A stretch of 64,000 nucleotides of DNA from Bdellovibrio sp. (GCA_020725805.1 DYEF01000074.1:1-64000); one strand, 5' to 3'; numbered from the stretch's first letter, positions 16,238-26,567 are shown. A program made the numbers and translations. The notes: a model not told the origin generated them from the sequence alone.

Positions 16238-17860
16238 TTACTCCAGAGGCTGACAGATGCTCAGTTTTTTATCTATTACCGGCGACTCGATGCCTGCACA
16301 GTCAAGGAGGGAATAGAAGAGGTTGTCGTGACTGATATACTTCTCTTTGTTTGCCCGGAAATTTTCGTAGAAATCCCTATGCCGCTTTTTGTATTCATCG
16401 GTAACATAAACGAACCACGCAACAGACCTCTGCTCTGTTCTGTCGGTATTCTCAACCCAGTGTGTATAAATACCGTTTTCTCCCAGCGATTCCCCGTGGT
16501 CAGAAACAAAGAAGACTATTGCATTTCTGTTGCTCACCATCTTCATTATCTCGCTCACAACCCAGTCGGTGTACAAGAGAGAATTATCATAACTGTTGTA
16601 CAACTCCTCCTTACTGCACTTCTGCCCGAATTTGGATTTGCACACCGGGGTAAATTTTCTGAATTTTTCGGTGTAATGGTGTTCGTAGTACCAGTGACTC
16701 CCTATAAGATTGATTACATAGAACTCTTTTTCATTGTTTTTTGAAAGTAGGTTCTTAAATACCGGCAATATATTTTCATCCAGCACATCCTTGTCCTCGA
16801 ATGCACCGCTGATATTGACAAAAATCCTGTTTTTACTCTCGTTTATTACCGGTGTAATCGGTGTCTCGTGTTCACCCATAACCCCCTGATTGGAGATCCA
16901 GTATGTCTCGAACCCCAGTCCCTTAAATATACTGATTACCGATTTTTCTCTCTTCGAGACACTCTGGTTATTAAAAGTAGCTCTCGTCAGCATACAGGGC
17001 ACAGAGACCCTTGTAATCGTCCCGCAGGAATAGGCATTTTTGAAAGAAACAGCCCCAAGTGCCTTGAGATTTGGGTCTGTCTCACGCTCATATCCGTTCG
17101 ATGAATAGTTCAGCCCGCGTTCCGCCTCTCCTATAATCAGCACCACCGTAAGGTCACTGCCTTTATAGTCAAATCTGTACTTTTCAAAGAGGTCGACCCT
17201 TTTCCGGGACATTTTTACAGAATCTCTCTTCTCCTTCAGATAGAGTTTGCCGTATAGATACAGGTCGTTCGGAATTCCCCTGAACCTGAACGAGAAATAT
17301 TTCATAACAGGCAGATTCAGAAATAAAGACTGAAAGATAATCAGATAGATTATCGCCTTTTTCGGTATATTCCTGACATACTTTCTGTAATATAGCATAA
17401 AGAGTAAAGCAATCAGCACAGAGAGAATCACGGCAATTACCATCTCATAGCCTGTCACACCGGATGCCTCGTGGAGATTCGTCTCGAAGACAAGTGCGAC
17501 AGAATTCATATTGAGTTTTACCTTAAAATTCACAACGAGAAATGCCGTAACCGAAGAGAGAAAGAAGAGCGGCAGGAGAGCCAGATAGAACACAACTCTG
17601 AACAGAGAGAGGGCAGAAAATATCACATAATTCAGAAGGATTGTCAGAAAATAGGACTGTATCAGAAAAGACGAAGAGAAAAATCCCTCTTTCTGATAGA
17701 CATAATATATCGGAAGGTTAAAGAGTGTTGTATAGGTTATGCAGAGAACAAGATTGAATAAAAAGATATTGTTACCGGCAACGGACATGAAAAAATCACC
17801 CGGGCTCAGATATATTTTTCTGAAAAGACCGTAAAGATACTCTCTTTTAATAAACCCCAT
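16238..17860 (-). CDS. EptA-like phosphoethanolamine transferase
   Basis: A 540-residue inner-membrane enzyme. Residues about 30-185 hold five hydrophobic helices; the rest is a periplasmic sulfatase-fold domain. Catalytic features: Glu245 in IIGEAERGLNYSSNGY, nucleophile Thr281 in SCGTITRVSVPCML, and the metal site SDHGESLGENGIYTHW near residue 450. Relatives move phosphoethanolamine from phosphatidylethanolamine to lipid A or core sugars, which adds positive charge and can lower polymyxin binding. Length is typical. It is followed 89 bp later by the protease gene on the same strand, and is divergent from the PIG-L deacetylase gene. Confidence 0.9.
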   Translation of the reverse strand: MGFIKREYLYGLFRKIYLSPGDFFMSVAGNNIFLFNLVLCITYTTLFNLPIYYVYQKEGFFSSSFLIQSYFLTILLNYVIFSALSLFRVVFYLALLPLFFLSSVTAFLVVNFKVKLNMNSVALVFETNLHEASGVTGYEMVIAVILSVLIALLFMLYYRKYVRNIPKKAIIYLIIFQSLFLNLPVMKYFSFRFRGIPNDLYLYGKLYLKEKRDSVKMSRKRVDLFEKYRFDYKGSDLTVVLIIGEAERGLNYSSNGYERETDPNLKALGAVSFKNAYSCGTITRVSVPCMLTRATFNNQSVSKREKSVISIFKGLGFETYWISNQGVMGEHETPITPVINESKNRIFVNISGAFEDKDVLDENILPVFKNLLSKNNEKEFYVINLIGSHWYYEHHYTEKFRKFTPVCKSKFGQKCSKEELYNSYDNSLLYTDWVVSEIMKMVSNRNAIVFFVSDHGESLGENGIYTHWVENTDRTEQRSVAWFVYVTDEYKKRHRDFYENFRANKEKYISHDNLFYSLLDCAGIESPVIDKKLSICQPLE

Positions 17861-17951
17861 AGAATCATCTCTGTTAACACCGATTTATACAAAAATCAAA
17901 TAAGAGTAAATTTTTTATCCGGAAATAATATTTTGCAAATTCTATGATTTT

Positions 17952-18899
17952 ATGACAGATTTGCTTCAATCTTTCAGGGAGTCAGCAGATATGTTTTTAT
18001 CGAGGCCAAAAGACGGTGACAGATTCCTCAGGGAGAAAAACTACAAAAGACCTCTCTTTATTATCGCCCATCAGGACGACGAGCTGAATTATGCCGGGCT
18101 GATTCAGAGACTTGGCAAAAATACCCGTATCGTATGGCTCACAAACGGAGACGGTCTGTATTTCGAGATGGGAGTCACCCCTCAAGAATATGCTGAAATA
18201 AGACAGAAAGAGGCGGTCAACGCGGCTCAAGCGGTCGGAATCGGAGAGCAGAATCTCAAATGTCTCGGATTCTCGGAGGTCGAGATATACAGAAGATTCG
18301 CCGAACTACATCAGACTCCGTCGGACATTAAGAATCATAGAGACTTTTTTGAAAACATAAAAAGCGCGGTCAAAAAGGTTGTCTTTGATTACGAGCCCGA
18401 CGTCCTGATTACAGATGCCTGGCAGGGAGGACATCCTGAGCACGACCTTACGCACTTCTTCACTTATTGTGCCCTCAGGGATTATATAAAGGAGAAGAAC
18501 AGACCGGCGGACTTCATTCACCTGCCCGAATACGAATATACTATCCTGATTGCAATGAGATTTCATCCTCTCTACAAAGGAGAGAGGTACCGTCTGTACC
18601 TTACAGAAAATGAACTTGAGGCAAAGAGGAGACTTATCGAGGCATATCCTTCACAGAAGAGGCTCTTTGCAAAATTCGAAAAGCTTTTTACCTACATTGG
18701 TTATATCGGAAAGATTACCGGTGGCCCAAAATCGGCAATGGAATATCTATCTATAGAAGAGTTCGGGCCGGTGCCGGCAATCGACTATACGAAGAAACCG
18801 CACATCCACGATTTTTTTACCTATATGTTCGACGACTTCGAGAAAAAACCGGTAACATTCAGCGGTTCCCTGCTGCCAATAATCAGAGAGTTCATATAA
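17952..18899 (+). CDS. PIG-L (LmbE-like) deacetylase
   Basis: A 315-residue predicted zinc-dependent N-acetylglucosamine deacetylase family member. The zinc motif AHQDDE (39-44) and the second motif GGHPEHDLTH (159-168) are intact. The fold starts directly after the strand LFIIAH, as in the family. Bacterial relatives deacetylate GlcNAc-linked small molecules, antibiotics or cell-surface sugars; the substrate here is unknown. Adjacent genes for a lipid A-type transferase and an outer-membrane receptor suggest an envelope-related role (inference). It starts 91 bp from the divergent phosphoethanolamine transferase gene and ends 5 bp before the convergent TonB receptor gene. Confidence 0.85.
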   Translation: MTDLLQSFRESADMFLSRPKDGDRFLREKNYKRPLFIIAHQDDELNYAGLIQRLGKNTRIVWLTNGDGLYFEMGVTPQEYAEIRQKEAVNAAQAVGIGEQNLKCLGFSEVEIYRRFAELHQTPSDIKNHRDFFENIKSAVKKVVFDYEPDVLITDAWQGGHPEHDLTHFFTYCALRDYIKEKNRPADFIHLPEYEYTILIAMRFHPLYKGERYRLYLTENELEAKRRLIEAYPSQKRLFAKFEKLFTYIGYIGKITGGPKSAMEYLSIEEFGPVPAIDYTKKPHIHDFFTYMFDDFEKKPVTFSGSLLPIIREFI

Positions 18900-18904
18900 A
18901 AATA

Positions 18905-21538
18905 TCAGAAATTTACTGCCATAAATCCGTAGAATCTTCTCGGTATCGATGCACCGCCGATCACCTGCCCGAAGAGTTTTAGCCTCGGATATTCAATATG
19001 TCTTCCGCTCTGCAGTTTGGAAACAACATTCGGAGATGAAAATACAAAGCCATCATTTACGATATCGTCGGAGGTACCGAGCAGATTTTCAACACCAGCT
19101 CCGACCTTGACCTTGTTGAAGAAAAGATAACTCATATTCATATTCAGTATAAAATATGCGGGAACGTCGTTGGTACCGTAAGTCGGTTCCTTTGACATCT
19201 CCCTCAGTGATTTCTGAATGGTCAGTCCGGACAGATTCATCGTAATCGGCTCTGCTGCCATATTTGTAATGAAATTCTCCCTGTGGGTCTCGGAAACAAA
19301 ATGCCCATAGACATTATACCCGAACTTCTTTATCAGCAGATTCAGCCCCACATTTGCCTTGTGAACAGGATTTTCCTTATCAACAGTAGGTAGGTCTTCA
19401 TCGCTCGATATTCCGAGTTTGTCCTTAATCCTGTCCTTGTTCATTATATCAATCTTCTGAAAGGAATAGTTGGCAAAAAATCTCAAATAGCTTGTTATCT
19501 GGTAATCAAGCGAAAGTTCGAACCCGTAACTCTGCGCATCCACGAGATTGTAGAAATTAAATATTTTGTTGGCAATTTCAGGGTCATTGTTGTTGACATC
19601 CAGTGCCCTGATGAAATTCTGAACAGAACCGGAAAAGAGAATCAGTCCCTTCAGCTGCTCATAGAATATATCCAGATTGAGTCTCAGCTGTCTGAAGAAT
19701 TTCCCGCCATAACCCAAGTCCACCGTCACAATCTGCTCGGGGTCGAGCTCTCTGTTCCCGTAATAATCGATTCCCGTCTTTGAAACGGGCTGATTGACAG
19801 TTATATTCGAACCCCCAAGCGTTGCCTTCAGGTATTTTTCACCCTCGGGGACAATAACCGTCCGTATATCCGACTCAAAAAATGCAGGATTCCTGAACGC
19901 CGTACCTACCGCAAGCCTCAGATAGTGGTCCTCAACCGGCAGAAAGGTAAAGGAGGCACGCGGGGAAAAGTTGTATCTGTTCTTTTCGTCCTTAATTTCC
20001 TTGTTGTCATCATTTACATCCTGAATATCAAACCTGATACCGGCGTTGAGTATAACCTGCTTTACAGGTTTGTATTCATCCTGAATGAATGCACCGGCGA
20101 GGTGCTGATAAAATGTCTGATAACCGGGCTTAAGCTGTTCTGCATCAAAGGTAATCAGTCTGTAATTCCCGCCAATGAGCAGGTTGTTGTTCTGCGCAAG
20201 CCTGAAATTGTTCTGTGCCTCCAGATTGACTGTGTTCGAAACCCCGTGAACAACCGGCATATCGAATCCGAGACCACTCATATCCACTTCGGTCCCGTTC
20301 GGTATACCGGTCACGTTATTCAGCACAAGTGTTCTGGGGAACGGAAAATCCACATCCAGACCGGCATTCAGAAAATGATACCAGACTGTGGCACTGAAAT
20401 CACTGACAGAATAAGTAGAATGCAGATAGAGCTGATACGCATCGACCCCCACCGGACCTATCAGAGAGAAAATCTCCTCCGAATACGACTTGATAAAACC
20501 CGCACCCAGCCTCAGTGTACCTTTCGTGAGTTTATAATCCACTGTGCCGTCTCCGGAATAATTCTGTCCGTCCGTGTTGAATCTCTCGTCAAAGCTGTAT
20601 ATATTTCTGAAAGATGTCGAGACCCTGTAGGAATAGTTGTCGTTTGTATCTCCTGCCTGAAACGTTGAATAAACCCCGTTCTCCCCGCCTGAGACATAGT
20701 ATCTGCTCCCCTTTATATCCTCTCCGCTCTTCGTAAAGATACTTATCACTCCCGAAAAGGCATTTGCACCATACATAGTCGAGCCCGGACCTCTGATAAC
20801 CTCGATCCTCTTTATATCGTGCACACTTACCGGCAGAAACTCCCAGAATGTCATACCAAAGAGGTCCACATATACAGAACGGCCGTCTACCATAGTGAGA
20901 ATCTTGTTCGACCCCTCCCTGTTGAAACCCCTGATAGAAATCTCTGCATCACAGGGAGAGATACGCATCATATTGAGACCCGGTACAATTCTCAGTATAT
21001 CAGCAATGGACTCAGAACCGTAGTTCTCAATATCTTCCTGTGTTACAACAGATATCGCCGAGGGAGACTCGGAGAGTTTCTGCTCCCTTCTGGAGGCTGA
21101 TACCACGATATCCTCCTTCGAGAATATCTCCAGCGACTCCCATTTCTTCTGAACGACCTTCTCCCCTCCGGCCTTGCTCGCCGCACCTTCAATTACCGGC
21201 ACTGCCTGAGGATTACTCTCCGAACCGAAGATATCCTGACTCTGACCATTAGTATATGTAACCGAAATATAGTATTCGATTGCCGGAAAAGTTACCTGAT
21301 CCGACGGAATAATTGCCTCAAAGAGTTTACCCGTCTTGGTAGCAAATACAGACCTGTACGAGATTCCCCCTCTCTTCCTGTAAAAGACCTTCGAGTACTC
21401 AATATCCTTATATTCGTCGATTGTATAGCTTATCAGAAAATCTCTCTCGGGAGGGACCGAATTGGGAGGACTGTGATTGACGGCACCAAATGCAACCGCA
21501 CCATACAAAAGGATTACAGCAGATATTATTTGTTTCAT
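18905..21538 (-). CDS. TonB-dependent outer-membrane receptor
   Basis: An 877-residue outer-membrane transporter. A signal peptide (MKQIISAVILLYGAVAFGA) is followed by a beta-rich domain of about 110 residues (25-130) that looks like an Ig/FN3-type module. The plug domain comes next (about 155-275), with SAISVVTQEDIENYGSESIA and VIRGPGSTMYGANAFSGVIS. The 22-strand barrel ends in Phe (GFMAVNF), as expected for assembly by BAM. No TonB box typical of iron receptors is obvious. AAGGAGAG precedes the ATG. The substrate is unknown. No TonB/ExbBD genes are nearby. The 5' region has a small hairpin (21568-21586). Confidence 0.93.
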   Translation of the reverse strand: MKQIISAVILLYGAVAFGAVNHSPPNSVPPERDFLISYTIDEYKDIEYSKVFYRKRGGISYRSVFATKTGKLFEAIIPSDQVTFPAIEYYISVTYTNGQSQDIFGSESNPQAVPVIEGAASKAGGEKVVQKKWESLEIFSKEDIVVSASRREQKLSESPSAISVVTQEDIENYGSESIADILRIVPGLNMMRISPCDAEISIRGFNREGSNKILTMVDGRSVYVDLFGMTFWEFLPVSVHDIKRIEVIRGPGSTMYGANAFSGVISIFTKSGEDIKGSRYYVSGGENGVYSTFQAGDTNDNYSYRVSTSFRNIYSFDERFNTDGQNYSGDGTVDYKLTKGTLRLGAGFIKSYSEEIFSLIGPVGVDAYQLYLHSTYSVSDFSATVWYHFLNAGLDVDFPFPRTLVLNNVTGIPNGTEVDMSGLGFDMPVVHGVSNTVNLEAQNNFRLAQNNNLLIGGNYRLITFDAEQLKPGYQTFYQHLAGAFIQDEYKPVKQVILNAGIRFDIQDVNDDNKEIKDEKNRYNFSPRASFTFLPVEDHYLRLAVGTAFRNPAFFESDIRTVIVPEGEKYLKATLGGSNITVNQPVSKTGIDYYGNRELDPEQIVTVDLGYGGKFFRQLRLNLDIFYEQLKGLILFSGSVQNFIRALDVNNNDPEIANKIFNFYNLVDAQSYGFELSLDYQITSYLRFFANYSFQKIDIMNKDRIKDKLGISSDEDLPTVDKENPVHKANVGLNLLIKKFGYNVYGHFVSETHRENFITNMAAEPITMNLSGLTIQKSLREMSKEPTYGTNDVPAYFILNMNMSYLFFNKVKVGAGVENLLGTSDDIVNDGFVFSSPNVVSKLQSGRHIEYPRLKLFGQVIGGASIPRRFYGFMAVNF

Positions 21539-21774
21539 TGACTACTCTCCTTAAACTTTCCGGTCAAAGGGCAAAATCAGCGCCCTGATAACTTTGTTAA
21601 GGATAATTATAGGATAATAAGGGAATTTTCAAATAAAATCCACAAAGCAGAACCTGTAATTCCAAAAATCCGCTGTATTATACACCTGAGAGGGATTGCC
21701 GGCTCCGGAGCTGTTCTGCCTGTCTCTCATACCTTAATCAGAGTGGAAAAGAGCTCTTCCTGACTATCTGCCGA

Positions 21775-22653
21775 CTACTCTGTGAGTTTCAGGAATTCCT
21801 CAGGTACTTCCGTCCTCACATCGAATTCTCCCGGAAGCACAAGTCTGTATGCGTGCAGCATCATCCTTCCCTTAAAACTCTTGTCCCTGTTGTAAAGTTT
21901 ATCACCTAATATCGGAAAACCAAACCATGAGAGATGCGACCTTATCTGATGCATCTTACCACCGAGCAGCTCAATATCCAGAAGCGTATATTTCTTGTTT
22001 GCCCTGACAGGCTCGAAGAACGTTACATACTCAGGGTCCTCTGATGTCGAATCAATGAATACCTTGTAGGAGCCCTTAAACGGACTTATGATCTTTGCAG
22101 AAATCGCACCGCCCTTTTTGACAACCCCGCTGACTACCGCGTAGTAATGCTTCTTTACCTTCCCCGCCTTAAAGATATTCTTCAGCCTCTTGAACGACTT
22201 CTGGTTCAGGGCACAGAGCAGCAGTCCCGATGTATCATTATCCAGACGGTGGAGAAGACCTCCTTCATATCTCTTGGCATACAGTTCTCCGGCAGACGGA
22301 AATCTGCTGACGATGCCGTTTAACAGTGTGCCTTTCTCGAACGGGACAAGCGGATGAGTCTTGAGCCCTTCGGGCTTCAGTACGACTATATAGTCATTGT
22401 TCTGAAGAAGAATTTCGAAACTCACGGAGTTGTCGGGAAGCACGGAGAGCAGTTCATCCTCACTGAAGTAAAACTCGACTATATCATCGCTCTTTAAGGG
22501 ATAACCCTTCTTCACCATAAACCCGTTAATCTTCACCAGACCGTTCTCTATGAGATATTCCGAGAGCGACCTCGAACGTTCGGAGAGGTGTTCGGCGACA
22601 AAGACATCCAGCCTCGAACCCGAAAACCTTGAATCAACCTTTATCTTTTTCAT
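21775..22653 (-). CDS. RluA-family 23S/tRNA pseudouridine synthase
   Basis: A 292-residue RNA-modifying enzyme. An S4 RNA-binding domain occupies about 10-65 (SRLDVFVAEHL...LVKINGFMVKKGYPL). The catalytic domain contains HRLDNDTSGLLL (135-146), with catalytic Asp138, and later HQIRSHL. It converts uridine to pseudouridine in rRNA or tRNA; the site (RluD-, RluC- or TruC-type) cannot be settled by eye. The start overlaps the end of the MFS gene by 20 bases, so the two are coupled. It closes the five-gene operon that starts at 26567. Confidence 0.93.
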   Translation of the reverse strand: MKKIKVDSRFSGSRLDVFVAEHLSERSRSLSEYLIENGLVKINGFMVKKGYPLKSDDIVEFYFSEDELLSVLPDNSVSFEILLQNNDYIVVLKPEGLKTHPLVPFEKGTLLNGIVSRFPSAGELYAKRYEGGLLHRLDNDTSGLLLCALNQKSFKRLKNIFKAGKVKKHYYAVVSGVVKKGGAISAKIISPFKGSYKVFIDSTSEDPEYVTFFEPVRANKKYTLLDIELLGGKMHQIRSHLSWFGFPILGDKLYNRDKSFKGRMMLHAYRLVLPGEFDVRTEVPEEFLKLTE

Positions 22654-23809
22654 TTCTCACACTCATAAGTAAAAATGACGAAACCACGGCAAGCAAGGCG
22701 CCGAATCCGAGGGCATACAGCGAGCCGAATCTCTCCCACAGAAGTCCGCAGATAACTGAAGAAGGCAGGGCAAGAATCCCGACAATAAAATTGTACATTC
22801 CATAAGCAGTACCTCTTACCTCCTCACTCACAAGATCGGCGACAAACGCCTTTTCTACTCCCTCGGTCAAGGCATAGTAGAAGCCATAAATGCAAAACAG
22901 AGTCCATATATGCCACATTTTTGTGCTATATGCAAATCCAATATACACAGCCGCATAAATTATCCAGCCGGTAATAATTACCTTCTTCCGGCTGATTCTA
23001 TCCGAGACAATTCCGGCAGGAACCGAAAAGAGGGTCCTTACAAGACTCAGAAGCATCCAGAGAAGCGGAACGAATTTGTCAGCAATCCCGCACTCCTTTG
23101 CCTTGAGCAGGAGAAAGGCATCAGAGGAATTGCCGAGGGTAAATAGTCCCACCGTAAAAAGATACTTTCTGAAGTCCTTTTTGAATGGTTTAAGCGAGAG
23201 AGATACCTTTTTGGATTCCGTTTTTATATCGGCAGGTGTACTCTTTACGCCCAGTATCAGAGAAATCAGGGCAAAGATTCCCGGAATGAACACGAGGAGA
23301 AATATAGTCCTTATATCCAGACCCGCAACACTCATAAGCAAGAAGCCTGCAAAAGCCCCCAGCAGTGCACCCAGATTGTCCATCGAGCGGTGAAATCCGA
23401 ATGCCTTTCCCCTGCTCCCCTCATCGGTCACCGAGGCCAGTATCGCATCTCTCGGAGAAGTCCTCACCCCTTTCCCGATTCTGTCCGCAAACCTAAGTAA
23501 CAGAACAACAACGGGAGACGGAGCAAGTCCGATGAGAGGTCTTGCAATATTCGACACAAAATAACCCGAGAATGTCAGAACCTTCTTCTTCCCTGTCTTA
23601 TCCGAAAGATAACCCGAGAAAAGTTTCAGAAGACTCGATGTAGTCTCTGCAATCCCTTCGATAAGACCGACAAATGCAAAAGAGGCACCAAGAGTGCCGG
23701 TCAGAAACAACGGGAGAAGCGGATAGATTATTTCCGATGAAAAGTCGTTAAAGAGAGAGGTAACCCCCAGAAAAATTACTGCCGGATGCAGTCTGAGTAA
23801 TGCTTTCAT
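22634..23809 (-). CDS. Major facilitator superfamily transporter
   Basis: A 391-residue, 12-helix inner-membrane transporter. The signature loop between helices 2 and 3 (GYLSDKTGKKKVL) and the motif RFADRIGKGVRTSPRDA are those of the drug/organophosphate-type MFS subfamily in which DRxGKGxRxxPRDA is conserved. A second copy of the loop motif appears in the C-terminal half (GIVSDRISRKKVI). The substrate is unknown. Its ATG overlaps the stop of the diguanylate cyclase gene (ATGA). It is the fourth gene of the operon. Confidence 0.88.
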   Translation of the reverse strand: MKALLRLHPAVIFLGVTSLFNDFSSEIIYPLLPLFLTGTLGASFAFVGLIEGIAETTSSLLKLFSGYLSDKTGKKKVLTFSGYFVSNIARPLIGLAPSPVVVLLLRFADRIGKGVRTSPRDAILASVTDEGSRGKAFGFHRSMDNLGALLGAFAGFLLMSVAGLDIRTIFLLVFIPGIFALISLILGVKSTPADIKTESKKVSLSLKPFKKDFRKYLFTVGLFTLGNSSDAFLLLKAKECGIADKFVPLLWMLLSLVRTLFSVPAGIVSDRISRKKVIITGWIIYAAVYIGFAYSTKMWHIWTLFCIYGFYYALTEGVEKAFVADLVSEEVRGTAYGMYNFIVGILALPSSVICGLLWERFGSLYALGFGALLAVVSSFLLMSVRNEKDKG

Positions 23810-24822
23810 TGGGTACTTCTTTCTGTTCTGTTTCTCCCGTTCTGTTTGGCCATATAGAGCGCCCTGTCGGTATCCCTTATAAACTCCTCGGGTGTGAGAC
23901 CGAATCTGTACTGGGATACCCCAAGCGAGATGGTAATCTTAAGGTTCTTCTCCTCGAAAAGGAATTCTGTTTTTTCGATCTCCTGCCTTATCCTCTCGGC
24001 AATGGCAAAAGCATCATCGATTGCAGATTCGGGGGAAAGTATCAGAAACTCCTCGCCCCCGTACCTCACCAGCATATCCACCGACCTGATACTCTGCCTC
24101 ACCACTGTTGCGAGGTTCTTCAGAATATAGTCGCCGGCATTATGCCCGTATGTATCGTTGAACTTCTTGAAGTAATCCACATCGAAGAGAATCAGTGAAA
24201 GCGGCGTCTTGTATCTCGTAAAACGTGATATCTCCTCGGGAAGTTTGTTGTAGAGAAACTGCCTGTTATAGACCTTTGTCAGAGGGTCTGTAATCGAAAG
24301 TCTGTAAAGGCGGGCATTCTCTATATCCAGCACAATGGAATTCCCCAGAAGCGTAAGTATCGTTTCGTCCTGAATATCGAAGGCATCCTTCTGGCTATGA
24401 GTCGCGGTGAGCACCCCGATAATGTTGTTATGAACCTTAAGCGGTACCGCGAGCAGAGATGATATGACATTTACCTGATGCTCGGAAACCTTGAACCTTT
24501 CATCACAAGAGACGTCCGCAATCCTTGCGGAGATTCCGTTTCTCACCACCCAGCCCGCTACTCCCTCTCCCACCCGAAATATAATATTCTTCTCCTCCTC
24601 AGGAGTGAGTCCGAACGAGGCCTTCGAAAGGAGTTCAGTACCACTCTCATCCAGCAGCATAACGGAAGCCGTCTCGGCGTTCATCAGCGAGACAATCTCC
24701 CTCGACACGAACCTGAGAACATATTCAAGGTCTTTACCCGAATTAATGACCCGCGTAATTTCATACAAAGAGGCAACCGTTTTCTGATACTTGTCCTGAT
24801 TATTCTCGTTTCTCATTGTCAT
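23806..24822 (-). CDS. GAF-GGDEF diguanylate cyclase
   Basis: A 338-residue soluble protein that should make cyclic di-GMP. The GAF domain spans about 20-170 and the GGDEF domain 178-335. The active-site loop is RYGGEEF (253-259), metal-binding Asp is in LILFDVDYFKKFND, and an inhibitory I-site RxxD (RSVD, 246-249) is present five residues before the loop, so product inhibition is likely. The start at 24822 overlaps the preceding stop (ATGA). No c-di-GMP phosphodiesterase is nearby. It is co-transcribed with a transporter and an RNA-modifying enzyme, with no obvious common pathway. Confidence 0.93.
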   Translation of the reverse strand: MTMRNENNQDKYQKTVASLYEITRVINSGKDLEYVLRFVSREIVSLMNAETASVMLLDESGTELLSKASFGLTPEEEKNIIFRVGEGVAGWVVRNGISARIADVSCDERFKVSEHQVNVISSLLAVPLKVHNNIIGVLTATHSQKDAFDIQDETILTLLGNSIVLDIENARLYRLSITDPLTKVYNRQFLYNKLPEEISRFTRYKTPLSLILFDVDYFKKFNDTYGHNAGDYILKNLATVVRQSIRSVDMLVRYGGEEFLILSPESAIDDAFAIAERIRQEIEKTEFLFEEKNLKITISLGVSQYRFGLTPEEFIRDTDRALYMAKQNGRNRTERSTQ

Positions 24823-25874
24823 TTTACCTGTATCTTATCTTTGAATGTCTCTGTACCCTTGTCCCCCGAACTTATAATAATGATAGAAGTAATTATGGCT
24901 GCAGCCACAGTTCCGCCGGCGGCATAGAGCCACCATCCGTTTCCCTTATCCTCCTTCTTCCCTGCCTCCTCTGCCTTTATAATCTCGACCTTGATATTCC
25001 TTCCCAGAGCCTCTTCCTTCGATAATACCTTCCCTTCTCCGGTTATAAGACCGCTTCCGCTCTCCCTGCAAAATACCATCTCTTTGCCTGCATTAAGGTT
25101 CTTTGCTTTGACAAAACCGTCCTCGCTCAGAACCATATACACTCTGTTCTTACTGTAATTTCCCAGAAAGACCGGCGATGTCAGTTCATCCTCGAAATTT
25201 TTTATCAGTACCCTGTAATAATTGCTGTCATTTTCAATAATCAGAATATGCTTTCCCCTGACAATTGTATCAGGCACAGAAGTATATCCGTCAAAGAGGA
25301 TATTTATGCCCGGAGGAAAGGCTTTCTGCAAGAGAGCGGCCACCTCCTTACCCGCGGCGGATGTCCCTTTTACCGCTTCAAGATTAGCCGATAAAAAATT
25401 CCTCAGAGCGGGGTGAACCTTCTTGCTGTCAGACTTAAAAGGGCCGTATAGGTATATGTATTCCTTCAGCAATTCCTTTGCCCTTGATTCTTCTTTTTTT
25501 GAAAGGTGGATGAGCAACTTGTGCGAAATGACCTGTCCGAAAATATTGTAAATATCCTCGGGACTGCCCCCGAAGACAACCGCATCTGACAAATCAGTGA
25601 TAATATTTTCGAGAATCCTGTCTGAATCATGGATTTCGAGTCTGAAGAACTTCTCCTGAGCCTCTGCAAGAGAGGTATACAGCTTTTTGTATTCCAGAAT
25701 TTTTACACCCTCCTTCTTTGATGCCGTCTCGGAAAAGACCTTCAGTTCCTTCGAAAGTCCGATACAGGAATCGATTCTCCCTGTACTGTCCGTAATAATT
25801 ATATTCTGGGCATACAGAAATCCGGCAAAATTAACAAACAGTGAAAAGACCGGAAAAACCAATCTGTATTTCAT
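24819..25874 (-). CDS. Exported protein with C-terminal membrane anchor, unknown function
   Basis: A 351-residue protein. It has a signal peptide (residues 1-22, ending FLYAQ), a mostly helical domain (about 25-190) and a beta-rich segment (about 200-295; includes ILFDGYTSVPDTIVRGKHIL, reminiscent of PEGA-type surface domains). A single transmembrane helix lies near 310-333 (WWLYAAGGTVAAAIITS), followed by a short charged tail. I do not recognise the family. The architecture resembles the protein at 47074-48144, which also ends in hydrophobic segments. It lies 12 bp after the HTH regulator gene and overlaps the GGDEF gene. Confidence 0.7.
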   Translation of the reverse strand: MKYRLVFPVFSLFVNFAGFLYAQNIIITDSTGRIDSCIGLSKELKVFSETASKKEGVKILEYKKLYTSLAEAQEKFFRLEIHDSDRILENIITDLSDAVVFGGSPEDIYNIFGQVISHKLLIHLSKKEESRAKELLKEYIYLYGPFKSDSKKVHPALRNFLSANLEAVKGTSAAGKEVAALLQKAFPPGINILFDGYTSVPDTIVRGKHILIIENDSNYYRVLIKNFEDELTSPVFLGNYSKNRVYMVLSEDGFVKAKNLNAGKEMVFCRESGSGLITGEGKVLSKEEALGRNIKVEIIKAEEAGKKEDKGNGWWLYAAGGTVAAAIITSIIIISSGDKGTETFKDKIQVK

Positions 25875-25886
25875 ATTATTACCCGC

Positions 25887-26567
25887 TTAACCGGAGCGTA
25901 GATTTACACATAAATAATCAAAAATCAATACAGAAAATCCCTTAACCCCTATATAGTCACCCTTTACTTTGGAAAGAGGTATAACCTTACGGCCCTCGAT
26001 ATTCTCACCGCCGCATATATTGAGAACTATCTGAAAGTGGTCTCTCTTATCCTTTGACGTGTGTCTTCCGAAAATAAAGGAATCACATGTAAGATAGTTG
26101 TATTCATCTGCCTTCAGAACAGAGACCTCTTCATTTAAATAGTCAGAAAAGAATCCTGTCAAAAGAGGCAAGACACCTCCGTCTTTTAAAATATCGGCAA
26201 GAAACGAGATATTACCCTGAGAATTTTTGCAAAAGAAATCTATCTCGCTGTAGGTGTAGTATATGCCTCTCCGGTCAACAGATGGCCGGATACTTCTCAG
26301 GTCGATACAGGACCTGATGTACTCAAACAGGATATTCATATCTTTCAGCCTGTCTTTTATTCTTATGAGTTCATTCTCGTTCTCCCTCATATATCTGTAT
26401 CCGCGGTGAGATACCTCGATGTCAATTCCGTTCTTCCTTGAAATCTCAATATGATACGACACATTCTGAGGTGAGCAGTGTGCAATCCTTCCCAGTTCCT
26501 CTCCGCTTACAAAACCATTTATGCTCATCAGATATTCCAGAATTGAATCACGTTTTCCTGATTTCAT
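25887..26567 (-). CDS. HTH_11-type transcriptional regulator
   Basis: A 226-residue protein with an N-terminal winged helix of the BirA/HTH_11 type (residues 5-60; SILEYLMSINGFVSGEELGR, then SPQNVSYHIE as recognition region). The remaining 160 residues are mixed alpha/beta and I do not recognise them; no biotin ligase motif is present. I start at the ATG 26567 because the HTH begins within five residues; a GTG 84 bases upstream would add a basic, unconserved-looking tail. No SD precedes 26567, but TATATT ends 6 bases before it, so the message may be leaderless. It probably regulates its own operon through the upstream repeats. Confidence 0.7.
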   Translation of the reverse strand: MKSGKRDSILEYLMSINGFVSGEELGRIAHCSPQNVSYHIEISRKNGIDIEVSHRGYRYMRENENELIRIKDRLKDMNILFEYIRSCIDLRSIRPSVDRRGIYYTYSEIDFFCKNSQGNISFLADILKDGGVLPLLTGFFSDYLNEEVSVLKADEYNYLTCDSFIFGRHTSKDKRDHFQIVLNICGGENIEGRKVIPLSKVKGDYIGVKGFSVLIFDYLCVNLRSG